A stretch of 49,936 bases of DNA from an uncultured Clostridia bacterium. GTDB taxonomy: Bacteria > Bacillota > Clostridia > Oscillospirales > Ruminococcaceae. Below, piece by piece: positions 32,638-41,048 of the stretch. The stretch lies in contig CANRLN010000009.1 of the NCBI GenBank assembly GCA_947631445.1, positions 1 to 49,936 of the forward strand, read 5' to 3'. The notes below the pieces were generated by a model that was given only the letters and a program-made list of their open reading frames with translations, ran no database searches and was not told where the DNA came from. Within the stretch, counting starts at the first letter, position 1; each line of letters opens with the position of its first letter. Made by a program: the position numbers and the translations under genes.

Positions 32638-35439
32638 TTATTTTAATTTGATTGCAACAACTTCGGCACATCTCTTGCAGAGTGTCGGGTGTGCTGCGAT
32701 TTTGCCTACTTCATTTGAATAAATCCAGCATCTTTCGCACTTTTCGCCCTCTGCTTTGGAGGCTGTAAGGGAAACTCCCTCAAACTCGCCTTTGTATTCG
32801 CCTTTGGAGCTGTCTTTTTCAATTGCAACTTCCGAAACGATAAAGCACTTTGCAAGTTCATTCTTTACTGCTGAAATTTCATCATAAACGCTATCGTCAG
32901 CATAAATTGTAAGTTTAGCTTCAAGAGATGCACCGATAATTTTTTCAGCACGCTTGTTTTCAAGTTCTTTCTTTGCGTCCTCACGGAGAGCCTCAATTCT
33001 ATCCCATTTTGCAAGGAAAGCATCATCGGCAGTAAGTCCGCTAACTTCAGGCATCTGATTTAAGAACACACTTTCTGTGTTATCGTCCTTGCTGTGAGGG
33101 ATATAATCCCAGATTTCTTCGGCTGTAAAGCTGAGAATTGGGGCAACAAGTTTTGCAAGAGCCTTAAGAATGATATAAATTACTGTCTGTGCGGAACGCC
33201 TTGAAAGGCTTTCGTCCGCCTCACAGTACAATCTATCCTTGATAATATCCAAATAGAAATTGGACATATCTACAATGCAGAAATTGTGAATTGCATTAAA
33301 CACAATATGATAATCAAAAGCATTATAAGCAGATTTAACTTTGGTAATAAGTTGGTCAAGCTTAATCAAAGCCCATTTATCAAGACCATCAATTTTATCA
33401 AGGCTTACCATGTTTTCATCGGGGTTAAAACCGTTGCCACTTGAAAGGTTACCAAGAATAAATCTTGCGGTGTTTCTAATTTTCTTATAAGCTTCGGAAA
33501 GCTGGGCAAGAATATCCTTTGAAATTCTAATATCCGAATGATAATCAGAAGATGCAACCCAAAGTCTTAAAATATCCGCACCATATTTTTCGGTGATTTC
33601 TTCTGGTTCAATACCGTTGCCAAGGGATTTGTGCATTGTCTTGCCGTTTCCGTCAACAACCCAACCATGTGTGCAAACTGCCTTGTAAGGAGCTTGACCC
33701 TTGCAAACAACCGAGGTAAGGAGAGAGGATTGGAACCAACCTCTGTACTGGTCAGCACCCTCAAGATACAAATCAGCAGGAGCAGAAAGACCCTCAACCT
33801 CATCAAGAACAGAAGTATGTGTAACACCACTATCAAACCACACGTCCATGATGTCATATTCTTTTTCAAATTCATCACAGCCACATTCGCATTTAACAGT
33901 AGATGGGATAAATTCTTTAAGGTCGTGAATCCACCAAGCATCCGAACCCTCTTTTCTAAATAGGTCAGAAATAGCGTTAATTGTATCGTCATTTACAATA
34001 GCCTTGTGGCACTTTTTGCAGTAGATAATTGGAATAGGAACGCCCCATGTTCTTTGACGTGAAATGCACCAGTCGGAACGGTCGATAACCATATTTTTAA
34101 TTCTACCCTCGCCCCATTCAGGAATCCACTTAACACTTTCAATTGCCTTTACAGCGTCATCTTTAAAGCCGTTGATTGAACAGAACCATTGTTCAGTAGC
34201 TCTAAACAAGATTGGCGATTTACATCTCCAGCAGTGTGGATATTGGTGCTTGATTTTTTCAAGTGCAAAAAGATTGCCTGTGCTTTCAAGATGTTTTGCA
34301 ATTTCCTTGTTTGCCTCGTCAGTTTTAAGACCCGCAAACATTCCACTTTGTTCGGTAAGAACGCCTTTTCCATCAACACCGACAACAATTCCGATTTCGG
34401 GATAGTTTTTGCAAACCTCAAAGTCCTCAACACCATATCCGGGAGCGGTGTGAACGCAACCTGTACCGCTTTCAAGTGTTACATGGTCACCAACAATAAT
34501 TGGAGATGGACGATTCATAAATGGGTGAGCAGTTTGCAAGCCTTCAAGTTCTTTGCCCTTGAATGTCTTTTCGAATGTATATTCTTCAATGCCTGCGGCT
34601 TTCATAACCTGCGGAGCAAGTTCCTTTGCCATAACATAATTTTCGCCACCAGCCGAAACAATAGTATATTCATATTCAGGTCCAACGCAGATTGCAAGGT
34701 TGCCGGGGAGTGTCCATGTGGTGGTTGTCCAGATTACAAAATAGGTTTTACCAAGGTCAATTCCCTCAAAAAGTCCCTTATCATCTGTCACTTCAAACTT
34801 AACAAAGATGGAATGACATGGGTCATCTGCATATTCAATTTCAGCTTCTGCAAGAGCAGTTTGGCACTCCGGACACCAATAAACCGGCTTAAGTCCCTTG
34901 TAGATATAGCCTTTCTTTGCCATTTCGCCAAACACTTTTACCTGTCTTGCTTCAAATTCTGGCTTAAGTGTAAGATAAGGGTTGTCAAAGTCTGCAATAA
35001 CACCAAGACGCTTAAACTGTTCTTTTTGAATATTAACATATTTAAGGGCAAATTCTTTACAATGTTTGCGGAGTTCAAGCGGAGGAATAGCACCATTTTC
35101 CACGCCAATATCCTTCATTGCCTTAAGTTCAATTGGAAGTCCGTGGGTATCCCAACCGGGAACATACTGGGATTTATAGCCGTCCATATTCTTGAATTTT
35201 ACAATAATATCCTTAAGAATTTTGTTAAGAGCTGTTCCCAAATGAATGTTTCCGTTTGCATATGGAGGTCCGTCATGAAGAATATAAGTAGGCTTGCCCT
35301 CGTTTGTCTTCATAATCTGCTCGTAAAGCTTTTTCTCATTCCAAACCTTAAGCTTTTCGGGTTCTCTTTTGGGCAGGTTTCCACGCATTGGGAAATCGGT
35401 CTTGGGCAAATTCATAGTATTGTTGTAATCCTGTGACAT
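32638..35439 (-). CDS. ileS: Isoleucyl-tRNA synthetase
   Basis: Charges tRNA-Ile, with an editing domain for misactivated valine. The 933-residue length fits the bacterial type. Visible are HIGH-type GNIHLGTALNK near residue 64, VPGWDTHGLPIELK near 92, the KMSKS-type loop GKTMHKSLGNGIEPEE near 600, and the C-terminal zinc finger CERCWIY ... CKRCAEV. The second loop reads KTMHKS rather than KMSKS, a variant at one position. There is no T-box leader immediately upstream; only 19 nt separate it from divIVA, so it is transcribed with the division cluster. Confidence 0.97.
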   Translation of the reverse strand: MSQDYNNTMNLPKTDFPMRGNLPKREPEKLKVWNEKKLYEQIMKTNEGKPTYILHDGPPYANGNIHLGTALNKILKDIIVKFKNMDGYKSQYVPGWDTHGLPIELKAMKDIGVENGAIPPLELRKHCKEFALKYVNIQKEQFKRLGVIADFDNPYLTLKPEFEARQVKVFGEMAKKGYIYKGLKPVYWCPECQTALAEAEIEYADDPCHSIFVKFEVTDDKGLFEGIDLGKTYFVIWTTTTWTLPGNLAICVGPEYEYTIVSAGGENYVMAKELAPQVMKAAGIEEYTFEKTFKGKELEGLQTAHPFMNRPSPIIVGDHVTLESGTGCVHTAPGYGVEDFEVCKNYPEIGIVVGVDGKGVLTEQSGMFAGLKTDEANKEIAKHLESTGNLFALEKIKHQYPHCWRCKSPILFRATEQWFCSINGFKDDAVKAIESVKWIPEWGEGRIKNMVIDRSDWCISRQRTWGVPIPIIYCKKCHKAIVNDDTINAISDLFRKEGSDAWWIHDLKEFIPSTVKCECGCDEFEKEYDIMDVWFDSGVTHTSVLDEVEGLSAPADLYLEGADQYRGWFQSSLLTSVVCKGQAPYKAVCTHGWVVDGNGKTMHKSLGNGIEPEEITEKYGADILRLWVASSDYHSDIRISKDILAQLSEAYKKIRNTARFILGNLSSGNGFNPDENMVSLDKIDGLDKWALIKLDQLITKVKSAYNAFDYHIVFNAIHNFCIVDMSNFYLDIIKDRLYCEADESLSRRSAQTVIYIILKALAKLVAPILSFTAEEIWDYIPHSKDDNTESVFLNQMPEVSGLTADDAFLAKWDRIEALREDAKKELENKRAEKIIGASLEAKLTIYADDSVYDEISAVKNELAKCFIVSEVAIEKDSSKGEYKGEFEGVSLTASKAEGEKCERCWIYSNEVGKIAAHPTLCKRCAEVVAIKLK

Positions 35440-35458
35440 ATTAAAAAACTCCTTAGTA

Positions 35459-36283
35459 TTAAGATTTATTTCCGAATTTTAAATTATTAAACTTTTCTGT
35501 ATCGGAACTTACAGTTTCAAGCTGTGCAGTGTTGAGGATTTTATCCAACTGTGCAGTTTTTTCCTTTTTCTTTTTTTCTTCAATAGCCTTTGCTATATCT
35601 TCTTGTGTGGCATCATCGGCAAGTTCCTGTTGTTGTATAACCGTTTTGTTTACATTAGATGTGTGAACCGGCGGAGGGTTAAAACTCTTCTTTTTGCCGT
35701 CCATTTCATCTCGGTAGGATTGTTCAACCTTGCTTTCAATTTCCTCAATTTCCGCATCGGAAAGTTCAGGAATATCCATCATAAGATGCAGTTGCTTGTT
35801 GTATAAAGAGGTAAGCTGGGATTTAAAATAGGTAACTTCAATCTTAAGATTTTCAAGTTTGGTTTTCTGTTCGTTATAAATACGTTTAATCTCTGCGATT
35901 TTGCGTTCAGTAATTTCGGTGTTTTCGGTGATAAGTTTTGCACATTTTTCTTTGTGTTCACGAACGATTTTTTCACATTCATAAGCCGACTGTTCAGAAA
36001 TTTTCTGTTGTTCGCTCTGTGCATTTTCAATCATTTCTTCAGCCTTTATTTTAGCGTCCTTTATGATTTTGTTTGCTTCTTTTTGAGCATTGAGCAGGGT
36101 GGTTTTGATTGCTTCTTCGTCTTCTTTATAGCCGTTAAGAGCCTCTACAAGTGTTACAACCCTTTGCTCGCTTTCCGAAACGCTTTCGGCAAGTTCGTCC
36201 AAAAATGCGTCAACCTCTGCCTGAGAATAACCGTTTTTGTCAGCGGTAAAAGCTTTTCTCTTTATATCCTCTGCGGTAATCAT
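35459..36283 (-). CDS. divIVA: DivIVA-domain cell division protein
   Basis: A coiled-coil protein that recognises curved membranes at poles and septum. The 274-residue protein has the N-terminal lipid-binding domain (ITAEDIKRKAFTADKNGYSQ, then AEVDAFLDELAESV), and a long coiled coil from about residue 35 to 165 rich in Glu, Lys and Ala. The rest is a charged, probably disordered tail, and the protein is longer than the 164-residue B. subtilis DivIVA. It is 50 nt after ylmH; GGAGG precedes the ATG. The sepF-ylmH-divIVA-ileS order is a well-known Gram-positive arrangement. Confidence 0.93.
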   Translation of the reverse strand: MITAEDIKRKAFTADKNGYSQAEVDAFLDELAESVSESEQRVVTLVEALNGYKEDEEAIKTTLLNAQKEANKIIKDAKIKAEEMIENAQSEQQKISEQSAYECEKIVREHKEKCAKLITENTEITERKIAEIKRIYNEQKTKLENLKIEVTYFKSQLTSLYNKQLHLMMDIPELSDAEIEEIESKVEQSYRDEMDGKKKSFNPPPVHTSNVNKTVIQQQELADDATQEDIAKAIEEKKKKEKTAQLDKILNTAQLETVSSDTEKFNNLKFGNKS

Positions 36284-36333
36284 TTTTATTCCTCCTAAAA
36301 AAAATTATTTTATAGCACACTGCATTATAGATT

Positions 36334-37083
36334 TTATATATACTTGTTAATTGTAACATGAAGTTTGCCCGATTTGGTTGTTTTACCTATATCAGACAAA
36401 ATAAATCTTCCGAATCCTGCAATTGAAACTATACACCCCAAGAATATCGGAAAATTTTTGTTTGAAACAACAGAACCGTTCAGCCTTACGATGCCTTGTT
36501 TTATAGCATTTTGAGCGACTTCTCTGGAAAGATTGGTGCAGGCAGAAACAAAGCAGTCCAAACGAAGTGATGCAATTGTTTTTTCAATTTTTTTAAATTT
36601 TGGAGAGAAGTCTATATCCTCCACCCCTTTTGAAAAACTTACACCCACCCTTGCAATTTTGGTTATGCTTTCAACCTGTGGTGCAATGCTGTTTACCACA
36701 AACACCGCATAGTTTCCGCTTTCTTGGTCTATGGCAATATCTCCAATACATTCTCTTTTAATTCCCAATGACATAAGCGTTCCCAAAATATCCCTGTGGG
36801 ATACGCTATAACCTTTTGGAAGATTTATAGTATATCCTGTGATAGGAATTTTGTTTGGGTCAGGCTTATCGCAGGGCGGAAAAAACGCAAGACATTTTCT
36901 ATATGCGTTTTCTGCCCCTCCCCAGAACATAAAGTTCTGCATATTGTTTTTTTGAACAAATTCCTTGGCAATTTCAAGTTCGGTGGTGTTAAGAAAAAAG
37001 GTCGAGCCGAATATATATTTTTCTTCGGCTTTTCTTGCAAGGTTGGAAATTTTATCAAGCATAAATTTATCTTCTTGTGTCAT
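36334..37083 (-). CDS. ylmH: YlmH-type S4-domain RNA-binding protein
   Basis: A 249-residue protein with the YlmH layout: an N-terminal domain (TFFLNTTELEIAKEFVQKNN, then FMFWGGAENAYRKCLAFFPP) and a C-terminal S4 RNA-binding domain from about residue 175 (RLDCFVSACTNLSREVAQNAIKQGIVRLNGS in two parts). In B. subtilis, YlmH has been linked to rescue of stalled 50S subunits. It lies between sepF (17 nt) and divIVA (50 nt), its standard location. Confidence 0.92.
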   Translation of the reverse strand: MTQEDKFMLDKISNLARKAEEKYIFGSTFFLNTTELEIAKEFVQKNNMQNFMFWGGAENAYRKCLAFFPPCDKPDPNKIPITGYTINLPKGYSVSHRDILGTLMSLGIKRECIGDIAIDQESGNYAVFVVNSIAPQVESITKIARVGVSFSKGVEDIDFSPKFKKIEKTIASLRLDCFVSACTNLSREVAQNAIKQGIVRLNGSVVSNKNFPIFLGCIVSIAGFGRFILSDIGKTTKSGKLHVTINKYI

Positions 37084-37100
37084 AGTAATTTAAATAAAAT

Positions 37101-37805
37101 TTAAAATCCCAGTCCATTGTTTTCCAGTTCGCTCATAAGGTCAACGCCACTGAACCCTACGTTCTTTGGCATAAATGCAAATGTATTTTGTGCCATCATC
37201 TTAATGTCGCCATCGTTTGCAAAAGCCACCCCTGCAAGAAAATCAAGTATTCTTCTTGCTTCTTTTTGTTCAACCAGTTCCAAATTAAGCAGAACTGTTT
37301 TCTGATTGTTAAGTTCTTTGGCAATAGCTTTTGCCTCACCAAATTCAACCGGTCGTGCAAGAACAATCTGGAGGGTGGTTTGTGCTGCAATTTTAACCTC
37401 TCGGTTTGTTCCGTTCTGACCATTATTTGAATTGGTATTCATATTGTTCATGCCGTTTGAGGATTGTTGAGGCTGTGAAGAATATGAATTTGCCTGTCGA
37501 CTGTACGGATTAGAATTATTACTGCCGTTGTTAGCGTTGCTACTTTTGAATCTTTCGTTCATTTCTTTACCTCCATTTAAATCATTTTTTGGGGGAAGAT
37601 AGCTTCGCCCCTGATTATAATCTGTATATTTAGTTTGGTATTGTGAGTCGTTGGTTTTATTTTCGGTTTGAACCGGTTTTGCAGCCGGCTTAGGTTTGCT
37701 TGCCTTGGTTTTTTCGGGTGGCTTGGTTTTTTTAGGCACAACCTCTTGTTCGCTTTCATCGTCATGACCTAAAAAATATTTGCCAACAAAATCTTTAACT
37801 CCCAC
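37101..37805 (-). CDS. sepF: Cell division protein SepF
   Basis: SepF tethers FtsZ filaments to the membrane and bundles them. The 234-residue protein begins VGVKDFVGKYFLG from a GTG codon, a plausible amphipathic anchor. Residues about 20-135 form a Lys/Pro then Asn/Ser/Gln-rich disordered linker, longer than in B. subtilis SepF. The SepF core (TTLQIVLARPVEFGEAKAIA, then LLNLELVEQKEARRILDFLAG) occupies about residues 140-225. The start codon directly abuts the yggS stop, and its AGGAGGG site lies inside the last yggS codons. Confidence 0.93.
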   Translation of the reverse strand: MGVKDFVGKYFLGHDDESEQEVVPKKTKPPEKTKASKPKPAAKPVQTENKTNDSQYQTKYTDYNQGRSYLPPKNDLNGGKEMNERFKSSNANNGSNNSNPYSRQANSYSSQPQQSSNGMNNMNTNSNNGQNGTNREVKIAAQTTLQIVLARPVEFGEAKAIAKELNNQKTVLLNLELVEQKEARRILDFLAGVAFANDGDIKMMAQNTFAFMPKNVGFSGVDLMSELENNGLGF

Positions 37806-38534
37806 TTAAATCCCTCCTTTACTATAATCTCTTTGTCCAAAAAGTGCAGTTCCGATTCGTATAACAGTTGCACCATATTTTATTGCGGTTGTGTAGTCCT
37901 GTGACATTCCCATTGAAAGGGTGTCAAGATTAAGGCGGTCATAATTTTTAAACCTTTCAAAATGTTCCTGCATCTGACCGAAAATCTTTTCATTACAACC
38001 GACAGGCGGAATAGCCATAAATCCTCTTATATTTACATTTTCAAGAGGCAGTATTTCATCTATAAGCTGATTTAAACCATCTGCCATAACACCGCTTTTG
38101 GAAGTTTCTCCGCCAATATTAATTTCCAAAAGTATATCCATAGTTTTACCATGAGCTTTTGCAAGTCGGTTGATTTCTTTTGCGAGCTTAAGGCTGTCCA
38201 CAGAGTGTATCATTTTAACGCTGTCTATTATATATTTTACCTTGTTTGTCTGAAGATGTCCGATAAAGTGAACCTGTGCATTTGGATTGTAGCTGTCCTT
38301 TTTGGAAAGATATTCCTGCACTCTGTTTTCGCCAAGAAGATTTATTCCAAGCGAGCAGGCATAGTTTATCTTTTCGGGAGCAACCGTTTTTGTAACTGCC
38401 ATAATATCAACCTTATGGTCAACGTTGCTTATATTCTGCAAAATCCGCTCATAATTATTTTTTATATGGTCATTTGCTGTCAGATTTGTTTGAATTGGAA
38501 TCTGTGGGCTTTGGTTTTCCATCATAATTAACAT
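37806..38534 (-). CDS. yggS: YggS/PROSC-family pyridoxal phosphate homeostasis protein
   Basis: A PLP-binding TIM-barrel protein without known catalysis that buffers PLP levels. MAVTKTVAPEKINYA contains the PLP Lys near residue 43; GENRVQEYLSKKD, HFIGHLQTNK, MLEINIGGE-like LLEINIGGETSKSG and LSMGMSQDYTTAIKYGATVIR follow in order. The start is uncertain: ATGs at 38534, 38525 and 38522 lie behind one GGGAGG site, and the frame is open to 38570. Any choice overlaps the HlyD-like gene by over 50 nt, indicating coupling. It sits directly before sepF, as in many Gram-positives. Confidence 0.92.
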   Translation of the reverse strand: MLIMMENQSPQIPIQTNLTANDHIKNNYERILQNISNVDHKVDIMAVTKTVAPEKINYACSLGINLLGENRVQEYLSKKDSYNPNAQVHFIGHLQTNKVKYIIDSVKMIHSVDSLKLAKEINRLAKAHGKTMDILLEINIGGETSKSGVMADGLNQLIDEILPLENVNIRGFMAIPPVGCNEKIFGQMQEHFERFKNYDRLNLDTLSMGMSQDYTTAIKYGATVIRIGTALFGQRDYSKGGI

Positions 38535-39732
38535 CTTCCTCCCTTGCATCTTCAAGAAGTATTTTATCATAAAGCGACAGATAATCCCATTTGTCGTTGT
38601 TTTCGCTTACAAGAACGAAATCATCGCCCTCATAAATTACTTCGATTTTTTTAAAATAAAGTTGTTCTCCCTCTAAAGTGACAACACCCTTTTGACCATT
38701 ATGAAATTTAATTGCATCACGTGGAACTTTAATACCCTCATATTTGTCAAATACAATTTCGGTTTTTATAATCCGCTGAGAAACAAGAGCGTCATCAAGA
38801 ACATTGCAGGAAAGAACAATCACATATTCATTTTTGTTCTCGGTGGGTATTATGCTTACAACCGATGCTTTATAATCCAGTTTTGAATTAGAAAGTTGCA
38901 ATGTAAGAATATCACCCTGCGAAATCTCCACCCCGGTTGAAATAACCCCTACAATATTGCAAGCATAATCATCAAAGGTTTTTCCTATTGCATTTTTCGG
39001 AGCTTGGGTTTTGGTTGAAAGAAGCGATTCCACATCGCTTTTTTTCATTTTAAGTATATTGCTTTTGTTTACCAGTGTTTCATATCCGTCGCAGTTTGAT
39101 GAAAAATAGCCGTTTATGTTGCTGACAATTTTATCAATCGGTTCTTTTGCAGAATTGGAAAGGTAGTTAACCTGCCCCTGAAGTTGCGAAATCGTGCTGT
39201 CGAAATTATCACTTTTGCCGGTTATGACGCTGTAAATGTTCATATCCATAAGCATATCATCAGCATAGTTCATAGCCTGTGAATAATCCTGTTTTGCAAT
39301 AAGGTTTGCCAAGGATTTATAATTGTTGTTTATCTTGGTAATAAGAGCCTGCGGTTCAACATAGTTGGTTGTGCCGGGGTCGCTTGCACGTTTTAAGCCC
39401 GCAATCTGCGAATTAATATTTTCAATTTGATTAAGGTTAAGTACATCTGCACGGCTGTTGTAAACCTCGGCAATAACCGAGGAGGTTATCACCTTGCTGC
39501 CGTCAGGAATTTTATAATTTATAGTCCCCTCTTTATCATAAGTAAGCACGGTTTCATCACGGGCAACTATTCCTTGAAAAGAAATGTTTTCGTTGACCGT
39601 ATATACTGAGGCGTCATGTGTTTTGTGGTAGCCTTTAGTAAATGTATAAATTTGACTTGAAAACATAAAAATAGCGAATATAGCAAACAGTATGATAAAG
39701 GTTTTATAAGCAGCTTTAGAAGCCTTTTCCAT
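38470..39732 (-). CDS. HlyD-like membrane-anchored protein in the division cluster
   Basis: A 420-residue protein with one N-terminal membrane segment (residues about 9-28), so mostly extracytoplasmic. A lipoyl/HlyD-like hairpin half starts near 50 (QGIVARDETVLTYDKEGTI), a long helical region covers about 90-225, and beta-rich domains follow (DILTLQLSNSKLDYKASVVS; VPRDAIKFHNGQKGVVTLEG). The end is a Ser/Asn/Lys tail. This is membrane-fusion-protein architecture, yet no ABC or RND transporter partner lies nearby. It starts 2 nt after hfq and overlaps yggS, so it is bound into this operon. Its role is unknown; an envelope or divisome-linked function is inferred. Confidence 0.8.
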   Translation of the reverse strand: MEKASKAAYKTFIILFAIFAIFMFSSQIYTFTKGYHKTHDASVYTVNENISFQGIVARDETVLTYDKEGTINYKIPDGSKVITSSVIAEVYNSRADVLNLNQIENINSQIAGLKRASDPGTTNYVEPQALITKINNNYKSLANLIAKQDYSQAMNYADDMLMDMNIYSVITGKSDNFDSTISQLQGQVNYLSNSAKEPIDKIVSNINGYFSSNCDGYETLVNKSNILKMKKSDVESLLSTKTQAPKNAIGKTFDDYACNIVGVISTGVEISQGDILTLQLSNSKLDYKASVVSIIPTENKNEYVIVLSCNVLDDALVSQRIIKTEIVFDKYEGIKVPRDAIKFHNGQKGVVTLEGEQLYFKKIEVIYEGDDFVLVSENNDKWDYLSLYDKILLEDAREEDVNYDGKPKPTDSNSNKSDSK

Positions 39733-39734
39733 TT

Positions 39735-40010
39735 TTATTCAACTCCGATAAATTTTCCGGGGTTGCCGGCAGAGCTTGTATCCTTATCAGAATCCATAAT
39801 ATTAATTGGCTTTGCGGGAACGATTGTAGAAATAGCGTGTTTGTAAACAACATTCTGTTTACCCTCGCAGTCAAGAATAACAATATAGCTGTCAAAGCCC
39901 TTTACAATTCCTCTAAGTTGGAATCCGTTTACAAGAAAAATAGTAGTATAGATTTTTTCCTTTCTTGCCTGATTAAGAAATACATCCTGTAGGTTCATGT
40001 TTTTGTTCAT
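39735..40010 (-). CDS. hfq: RNA chaperone Hfq
   Basis: Hexameric Sm-like protein that helps small RNAs pair with mRNAs. From the ATG at 40010 it has 91 residues: [19 protein letters not shown], the Sm1 motif [20 protein letters not shown], and Sm2 [10 protein letters not shown] near residue 63. The tail NPGKFIGVE is short, as usual in Firmicutes. The frame is open to 40082, but the AGGAG site lies before 40010 and the longer form would run through the leader hairpin. It follows miaA and mutL in the conserved mutL-miaA-hfq order. Confidence 0.95.
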   Translation of the reverse strand: MNKNMNLQDVFLNQARKEKIYTTIFLVNGFQLRGIVKGFDSYIVILDCEGKQNVVYKHAISTIVPAKPINIMDSDKDTSSAGNPGKFIGVE

Positions 40011-40049
40011 AGTATCTTTTACTCCTTTTACTAAAAAGTTTTTTTTAAA

Positions 40050-40096
40050 ATCGGAAGATAAAAAATTCCGATATATCCACATCTTATATTATAACA
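40050..40096 (-). promoter_or_regulatory. Extended -10 promoter and leader hairpin of hfq
   Basis: On the minus strand, TG-T-TATAAT (40096-40088) lies in the short gap after the miaA stop, with only a weak -35. About 15 nt further on, ATCGGAA and TTCCGAT (40072-40066 and 40056-40050) form a 7-bp hairpin followed by TTTT, upstream of the hfq ribosome-binding site. This could allow hfq and the genes after it to be transcribed or attenuated separately from mutL-miaA. Confidence 0.45.
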
Positions 40097-40102
40097 TACT
40101 TT

Positions 40103-41038
40103 TTATGATTTGAATAGACTTTCAAGCACATTATTAACAATTTTTTTACAATTCCCAAGGCTTTGGCAGTCTATCCACTCAACTTTGGGATTTTTTCTAA
40201 ACCAAGTAAGTTGTCTTTTGGCATAATTACGGGTATACTGCTTGATTTTGTCAACACATTCTTCCAAGGTTTGCCTGCCCTCAAAATAGGGTATAAGTTC
40301 TTTATATCCTATTGCCTGTGCGGAGGTTTCGGGTCGGTAGTTTTTATAGAATTGTCTTGCTTCTTCCACAAGTCCTTGTTCTATCATTTTATCCACCCTT
40401 AAATTTATACGTTCGTATAATTTATTACGGTCGGAATAGTATAGTCCGAAAATTTTAGCATTATATTTAGATTCGGCAGTTTTGCTCTGTTTTAGTTGCT
40501 CTGACATTTTAATTCCTGTAAGTTGAAAAACTTCGATTGCTCTTATAACCCTTACCAGATTGTTTGGGTGCAGAGTCTTAGCATATTCGGGGTCGATTTC
40601 AAAAAGCTTCTGCCAAAGAGCCTCGTTGTCGTTTGTCTTTGCATATTCGGCAAGTTGTTCTCTTAATTTAGGGTCGCTTTTAACCTCCGAAAACTTAACA
40701 TTTTGTACAAGCGAATCAATGTAAAGTCCCGCACCGCCACAAAGAATTGGCAGTTTACCTCTTGCAGAAATATCCTCGATAACCTCGGAAGCGTCTTTAA
40801 CATAATCGGCAACACTATATTTATGTTCGGGGCTTGCAAAATTGTAAAGGTGGTGGGGAACGCCACACATTTCATCTTTGGTTGGAACAGCGGTTGCAAT
40901 AGACATTCCTTTGTATATCTGCATGGAATCGGCACAAACCACCTCGCCATCAAGTTCCTTTGCAAGACCCGTGGCAACAGCAGTTTTCCCGCTTGCAGTA
41001 GGTCCTGCAATAACCACAATTTTTATTTTATTCTCCAT
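40103..41038 (-). CDS. miaA: tRNA dimethylallyltransferase
   Basis: Adds a dimethylallyl group to A37 of tRNAs reading UNN codons. The 311-residue protein has the P-loop VIAGPTASGKTAVATGLA near residue 10, DSMQIYKGMSIATAVP near 37, PHHLYNF, and the ILCGGAGLYIDSLV motif near 97. QAIGYKELIPYFEG and RNYAKRQLTWFRKNP near residue 240-280 complete the family pattern. It lies 10 nt after mutL. Confidence 0.96.
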   Translation of the reverse strand: MENKIKIVVIAGPTASGKTAVATGLAKELDGEVVCADSMQIYKGMSIATAVPTKDEMCGVPHHLYNFASPEHKYSVADYVKDASEVIEDISARGKLPILCGGAGLYIDSLVQNVKFSEVKSDPKLREQLAEYAKTNDNEALWQKLFEIDPEYAKTLHPNNLVRVIRAIEVFQLTGIKMSEQLKQSKTAESKYNAKIFGLYYSDRNKLYERINLRVDKMIEQGLVEEARQFYKNYRPETSAQAIGYKELIPYFEGRQTLEECVDKIKQYTRNYAKRQLTWFRKNPKVEWIDCQSLGNCKKIVNNVLESLFKS

Positions 41039-41048
41039 AATCTCTCCT

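Noticed and set aside
34189-35436. A 415-codon open frame on the plus strand, antisense to ileS
   Set aside because: The minus strand encodes full-length, motif-complete IleS here. The plus-strand product is rich in Cys, Phe, Lys and Asn with no recognisable domain, as expected for a shadow frame opposite a conserved gene.
35440-35458. T-box leader before ileS
   Set aside because: Only 19 nt separate divIVA and ileS, too short for a T-box; no T-box core sequence was seen further upstream in the operon gaps.
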